64,000 nucleotides of DNA from Dyadobacter sp. NIV53 (lineage in GTDB: Bacteria > Bacteroidota > Bacteroidia > Cytophagales > Spirosomataceae). Shown here piece after piece: positions 59,855 to 64,000 of the stretch (its first letter is position 1; each line of letters begins with the position of its first letter). A model generated the notes under the pieces. The model saw nothing but the letters and a program-made list of their open reading frames with translations, was not told the origin of the DNA and ran no database searches. A program made the position numbers and the translations under genes. Where the stretch lies: positions 4,553,501 to 4,617,500 of the forward strand of contig NZ_CP081299.1 in NCBI RefSeq assembly GCF_019711195.1, given 5' to 3'.

Positions 59855-60778
59855 TTAAACCTCACTGAGTTGTTTTCTTAAAACCTCAATTCCCTTTTTT
59901 ACTTCACTGTCAAAATCGGTATATTTAAAACATTCTATGGATAGTCCGCCTGTATATCCTATCTTTTTCAAAGCTCCCAGATATGGACGGAAATCATCAC
60001 CTTTTACTCCTGGCGGTGTTCTGCTCTCTTTTTCTGCAATATGGCAGTGTACAATATGTTTGCCATATTTAATAATTTCCGTGGCGGGCTCATCTTCTTT
60101 AAGCATATGATAAATATCGCAAAGCAGGCGTACACGTGGGCTTTTCACTGCTTCAATAATTTCTACACCTTCTGCCAGGCTGTTGATGAAGTTCGTTTCT
60201 CCCCGGTTAAGTGGTTCTACTGCGATTGTTATCCCATATTTTTCGGCTAGCGGAGCCATTTTTCTGGTTAGTTCTATGTGCTGGCTTTTTGCTTTGTCCC
60301 TGTCAAAGCCATCGGGAATGATACGTGAACCGCCGCTTCCAAAAACAATATAATGGGAACCGCATTCTTTTGCTCTCTTCAATGCTAATTCCGTTCGCAA
60401 TAGAATAGCTTCGTGATTGGCATCTGGTCCAAGTGTTTTTAGTTCCCCTGGTAACAGGATCACATATGACCAGATCGGAAATTTTAGCATTTGAAGCTCA
60501 CGTAAATTCTGGTCAAATTTAGACTCTCCTTCCTGAGGAATAAGAAAGCCGCCTACTGATTCTTCAATATAAGTACAGCCAAGCTCTTTGAGGTAGCTGG
60601 CGTGGTTGTAAGAAGCAAAGACACCAAGAGAAACGGAGGATTTATTATCAACTTTATCCGTAAATCCAGCTGCTATCAGAGATGGATAGGCTGCAAGTCC
60701 GGCAACGGTGCCCGCTGTTGATTTCAAAAATGTCCTTCTTGATGCAGGATTTTGGAAAAAGGTCATGATGGCATACAA
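59855..60778 (-). CDS. Secreted TIM-barrel sugar isomerase/epimerase-like protein with Tat signal
   Basis: 307 residues from ATG 60778 or 303 from ATG 60766. A twin-arginine signal is visible (SRRTFLK, then a hydrophobic run to AAYPSLIAAG). The xylose isomerase-like barrel has the metal ligands EPLNRGET, LCDIYHML, HCHIAEKE and SIECFKY. Such proteins are annotated as sugar phosphate isomerases or hydroxypyruvate isomerase-like, but the real substrate is unknown. The Tat signal indicates a folded, possibly metal-loaded protein exported to the periplasm. Confidence 0.9.
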   Translation of the reverse strand: MYAIMTFFQNPASRRTFLKSTAGTVAGLAAYPSLIAAGFTDKVDNKSSVSLGVFASYNHASYLKELGCTYIEESVGGFLIPQEGESKFDQNLRELQMLKFPIWSYVILLPGELKTLGPDANHEAILLRTELALKRAKECGSHYIVFGSGGSRIIPDGFDRDKAKSQHIELTRKMAPLAEKYGITIAVEPLNRGETNFINSLAEGVEIIEAVKSPRVRLLCDIYHMLKEDEPATEIIKYGKHIVHCHIAEKESRTPPGVKGDDFRPYLGALKKIGYTGGLSIECFKYTDFDSEVKKGIEVLRKQLSEV

Positions 60779-61243
60779 TTTATAAACAATGAAAAATCCG
60801 GACAGTCATTTTTCTCAAAAGCTGTTTACTTTGTGTGCCTACCTATTATATTCAATAAAGTATTTTATAAAAAGAATAATAAGTAAACAACTTTTTATAA
60901 AGTTGTCAAAAATTTTAAGTTAATAATCTGTAAATCAAATAAAAACAATTTTTATTATTCTGAAAAGTGTACAAATTTTGAAATTTTAATTTTTATTTCA
61001 CTGAAAAAATAATTTCAAAAATATTCATATAAATTAACGAGGGTAAATTAGTTGTAACCTGCTTGTAATAAGATTTTTAACAATTTGTTAATTTAAATTT
61101 TATCAATATTTTGAAAAAACGACGTATATCCGAGGTTGTATTTTTAGTTTATTTAGTGTTATTTCATCTAAATATTAAGGATTACTTCTGCACTTAAAGC
61201 TCAATAGCAATTTCTATAACTTCTTAAAAAATAACACATTATC
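60779..61243. other. 465-base AT-rich gap before nrdA
   Basis: No gene is seen. An inverted repeat ACAACTTT/AAAGTTGT lies at 60887-60906 with a TTAT loop. The region is about 75% A+T by eye. Promoters for the divergent TIM-barrel gene and for nrdA should lie here, but no clear TTTG/TAnnTTTG pair could be fixed. Confidence 0.35.
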
Positions 61244-63694
61244 ATGTCTATGTATGTAATAAAGCGTGACGGCCGGCGCGAATCCGTAAAGTTCGACAAA
61301 GTGACGGCCCGTATAGAGAAACTGAGCTATGGCCTTGATTCAAATTACGTTCAGCCGGTTGAAGTGGCTAAAAAGGTAGTGTCCGGTATTTATGACGGAG
61401 TAACAACTGCCGAATTGGATAATCTTGCTGCTGAAACCGCGGCTTCGATGACCACCAAACATCCTGATTATGCTATTCTTGCTGCACGCGTGGCGATTTC
61501 AAATCTCCACAAAAACACATTGAAGTCATTTTCGGCAACAATGAAACGTCTTTATACTTATGTAGATGTTAAAACAGGTGAAAATGCATCCTTACTTGCA
61601 AAAGAAGTTTATGATGTAATACGCCAGCATGCTTCACTTCTGGATTCAACTATTATATATGATCGTGATTATGCCTATGATTATTTCGGTTACAAAACGT
61701 TAGAAAAATCGTATCTGTTAAAAGTAGATGGTAAAATAGTTGAACGTCCGCAGCATATGCTGATGCGTGTTGCTATTGGTATTCATCAGGAAGATGTCCA
61801 GGCTGCTATTGAAACGTATCATTTACTTTCTGAAAAATGGTTTACACACGCAACCCCTACTTTATTTAATGCAGGTACACCAAAACCTCAGATGTCGTCT
61901 TGTTTTCTTCTGACAATGAAAGAAGACAGCATCAGTGGTATATATGATACATTGAAAAGCTGTGCACTGATATCCCAGTCGGCTGGCGGGATTGGACTGA
62001 GCATTCATGATGTACGTGCAACTGGTACTTATATTAAAGGAACGAACGGACAATCCAATGGTATTGTACCAATGCTTCGTGTATTTAATGATACGGCAAG
62101 ATATGTTGATCAGGGCGGCGGGAAACGTAAAGGTTCTTTTGCTATATATATGGAACCCTGGCATGCAGATATTTTCGATTTCCTGGATCTGAAAAAGAAT
62201 CATGGAAAAGAAGAGCAGCGTGCCCGTGACTTATTCTTTGCATTATGGATTCCTGATTTGTTCATGAAGCGTGTTGAGGCCAATGATACCTGGTCATTAT
62301 TCTGTCCTCATGAATGCCCGGGACTTTCTGATACGCACAGTGCAGATTTTGAAAAGCTTTACGAGCGTTATGAAATGGAAGGCAAAGCGCGTAAAATAAT
62401 AAAAGCGCAGGATCTTTGGTTTGCTATTATGGAATCACAGATTGAAACTGGTACTCCTTATATGTTGTATAAGGACCATGCAAACAGCAAATCGAATCAG
62501 AAAAATCTGGGTACGATCAAGTCTTCAAACCTTTGCACTGAAATTATAGAGTACACAGCACCGGATGAAGTAGCTGTTTGTAATCTTGCATCTATTGCAT
62601 TACCTAAATTTGTAGAACAAGGCGCAGATGGCTTCATGCGTTTTGACCACCAGAAGTTATACGAAATCACGAAAGTGATAACGCGCAATCTTAACAAAAT
62701 CATTGACCTTAATTTTTATCCGGTTCCGGAAGCAGAGAAAAGCAATAAACGCCATCGTCCGATCGGTATTGGTGTGCAGGGATTAGCAGATGCATTTTGT
62801 ATGCTGCGCATGCCTTTTGATTCTGAAGAAGCACGCCAATTGAATAAAGATGTTTTTGAAACCATCTATTATGGTGCCATGGAGTCATCTATGGAACTGG
62901 CTATCAAAAACGGGCCTTATGAAACCTGGGAAGGGAGTCCTATTTCGCAAGGCATATTCCAGTTTGATATGTGGGGAGTAAAACCAGAGAGTAAACGCTG
63001 GGATTGGGAGAAATTAAGAAAAGGAGTAATTCAGAATGGTGTGCGTAATTCCTTATTACTTGCACCAATGCCAACCGCTTCTACGAGCCAGATTCTGGGT
63101 AATAATGAATGCTTTGAACCATTCACTTCTAATATATATGTAAGACGCGTTCTTTCCGGAGAATTTGTAGTAGTAAACAAATATCTGCTCAAAGATCTGG
63201 TGAAACTTGGATTGTGGAATGAAGAAATGAAAAATAATCTTGTGCGGGCAAGCGGATCCATTCAGCCGATCCCAAACATTCCTCAGAATATTAAAGATCT
63301 GTATAAAACTGGGTGGGAAATTAAGCAACGTAGTTTACTGGATATGTCTGCTGACCGAGGTGCATTTATATGTCAGTCGCAATCCCTGAATATATTCATG
63401 GAAGAGGCGAACTTTGGCAAACTTACCTCCATGCATTTTTATGCCTGGAAAAAAGGTTTGAAAACAGGTATGTACTACTTGCGTACACGTGCAGCTTCTG
63501 ATCCGGTTCAATTTACGCTTAGCAAACAGGCAGAAGCCCAGATCGAACCTGCAATGGAAGTGATAGCAGAGAAAGAACTGAATTATGTTCAATACGCGGA
63601 AGAACACGCAAAGCCTGTTTCTCCACGTGACAGCCGTTCAGATATGCAATGCTCATTGGATGATCCTGAAAACTGTGAGGCCTGCGGATCGTAA
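61244..63694 (+). CDS. nrdA: Ribonucleoside-diphosphate reductase class I, alpha subunit
   Basis: Makes deoxynucleotides from ribonucleoside diphosphates. 816 residues. The N-terminal ATP-cone is MYVIKRDGRRESVKFDKVT, the allosteric activity site. The catalytic domain has ATPTLFNAGTPKPQMSSCFL with an active-site Cys, NLCTEIIEYT with the Asn/Cys/Glu loop, and LAPMPTASTSQILGNNE. The C-terminal tail has the redox pair CEAC. No nrdB follows within the window, only a terminator. The gene before it is unrelated. Confidence 0.96.
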   Translation: MSMYVIKRDGRRESVKFDKVTARIEKLSYGLDSNYVQPVEVAKKVVSGIYDGVTTAELDNLAAETAASMTTKHPDYAILAARVAISNLHKNTLKSFSATMKRLYTYVDVKTGENASLLAKEVYDVIRQHASLLDSTIIYDRDYAYDYFGYKTLEKSYLLKVDGKIVERPQHMLMRVAIGIHQEDVQAAIETYHLLSEKWFTHATPTLFNAGTPKPQMSSCFLLTMKEDSISGIYDTLKSCALISQSAGGIGLSIHDVRATGTYIKGTNGQSNGIVPMLRVFNDTARYVDQGGGKRKGSFAIYMEPWHADIFDFLDLKKNHGKEEQRARDLFFALWIPDLFMKRVEANDTWSLFCPHECPGLSDTHSADFEKLYERYEMEGKARKIIKAQDLWFAIMESQIETGTPYMLYKDHANSKSNQKNLGTIKSSNLCTEIIEYTAPDEVAVCNLASIALPKFVEQGADGFMRFDHQKLYEITKVITRNLNKIIDLNFYPVPEAEKSNKRHRPIGIGVQGLADAFCMLRMPFDSEEARQLNKDVFETIYYGAMESSMELAIKNGPYETWEGSPISQGIFQFDMWGVKPESKRWDWEKLRKGVIQNGVRNSLLLAPMPTASTSQILGNNECFEPFTSNIYVRRVLSGEFVVVNKYLLKDLVKLGLWNEEMKNNLVRASGSIQPIPNIPQNIKDLYKTGWEIKQRSLLDMSADRGAFICQSQSLNIFMEEANFGKLTSMHFYAWKKGLKTGMYYLRTRAASDPVQFTLSKQAEAQIEPAMEVIAEKELNYVQYAEEHAKPVSPRDSRSDMQCSLDDPENCEACGS

Positions 63695-63714
63695 ATAAGA
63701 TGATATATAGTGAT

Positions 63715-63744
63715 AAGGCCCTTGCTGTAAAGTGAGGGCCTTTT
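63715..63744 (+). terminator. Terminator after nrdA
   Basis: AAGGCCCT and AGGGCCTT form an 8-bp stem with a 12-nt loop and a T run. Beyond it, to 64000, nothing convincing was found; the open frames there are short and unsupported. Confidence 0.8.
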
Positions 63745-64000
63745 CTTTTGGCTGATATCGAAGGTTGTGTTGTAGAGAATTAGAGAAGATTAAATGCTTT
63801 GGAACATATCTGGAAGTTTAGTGATGGTGGATTAACATTAAAGCTGCATGCGGTGGCTAAACTTTGCTATTGTTTATACCTATATATAGATGCTCTTAAC
63901 TTCCGATTACGTAAAAGCCGGATTTATGCATTACAGCTGATGAACCAAGACTGCTCTTTATATATATACTGTTTCAATCGTATTTGATAGTTACTGGCAT

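Noticed and set aside
63799..63987. Small plus-strand open frame at the right end
   Set aside because: 62 residues with no start context, no family pattern and low complexity. Nothing supports it.
1..64000. tRNA, rRNA, CRISPR, transposase, phage or integrase genes
   Set aside because: Both strands were scanned for clover-leaf T-loops, regularly spaced repeats, and DDE or tyrosine-recombinase motifs. None was seen.

Overview
The window is chromosomal DNA of a Bacteroidota bacterium, most likely a Cytophagales member close to Dyadobacter or Spirosoma. This placement is inferred from gene content and remembered protein similarity, not from a search. Supporting signs are promoters of the Bacteroidota type (TTTG, about 19 nt, TAnnTTTG), the scarcity of Shine-Dalgarno sequences, LytS/LytTR two-component pairs, DUF1080 and fasciclin proteins, an outer-membrane receptor with a carboxypeptidase-regulatory-like domain, and the uppS-bamA-skp-skp block.

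Layout. 1-3617: the end of an unidentified gene, a DASH-type cryptochrome/photolyase homologue and a TPR/beta-propeller/OmpA lipoprotein, separated by a perfect 52-bp palindromic terminator. 3990-23225: the str, S10, spc and alpha ribosomal operons run head to tail (rpsL to rplQ) with fusA, secY, map, infA and rpoA. A terminator-promoter pair separates rpsJ from rplC. 23379-28515: carA, eno, a DivIC/FtsB-like gene, a low-molecular-weight tyrosine phosphatase and gpmI. 28619-36137: a lipoprotein and a coiled-coil protein of unknown function, PPK2, rdgB, an FKBP lipoprotein, nrnA, ndk, a fasciclin lipoprotein and a DUF1080 protein. 36318-38545: a pentapeptide-repeat LytS kinase with its LytTR regulator. 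38866-45455: uppS, bamA and two skp genes (cell-envelope building), then a secreted protein of unknown function. 45488-51349: lspA, proline dehydrogenase, a DAHP synthase/chorismate mutase fusion, an SGNH hydrolase and a second LytS/LytTR pair. 51701-54568: an outer-membrane receptor divergent from that pair. 54647-60778 (minus strand): holB-rimB-rimK-hemC, a GlmU-like protein, rpmE2 and a secreted TIM-barrel protein. 61244-63694: nrdA.

The most important thing for a user is that seven genes (the OmpA lipoprotein, rpsG, rplO, carA, bamA, hemC and the second LytS kinase) are broken by eight one-base indels, each inside a mononucleotide run. Two of these genes are indispensable ribosomal proteins. 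One-base correction restores a full-length family member in every case, so sequencing or assembly error is the best explanation. These genes are annotated as full spans with the frameshift noted.

No mobile element, CRISPR array, tRNA, rRNA or phage module was seen. I did not find a convincing undescribed multi-gene system. The best biological leads are the cryptochrome homologue, which keeps flavin and Trp-triad residues but has lost the lesion-contacting residues, the pentapeptide-repeat histidine kinase, the Gly/Arg tail on ribosomal protein S3, and the set of zinc-free ribosomal proteins (S14, L31, L36).
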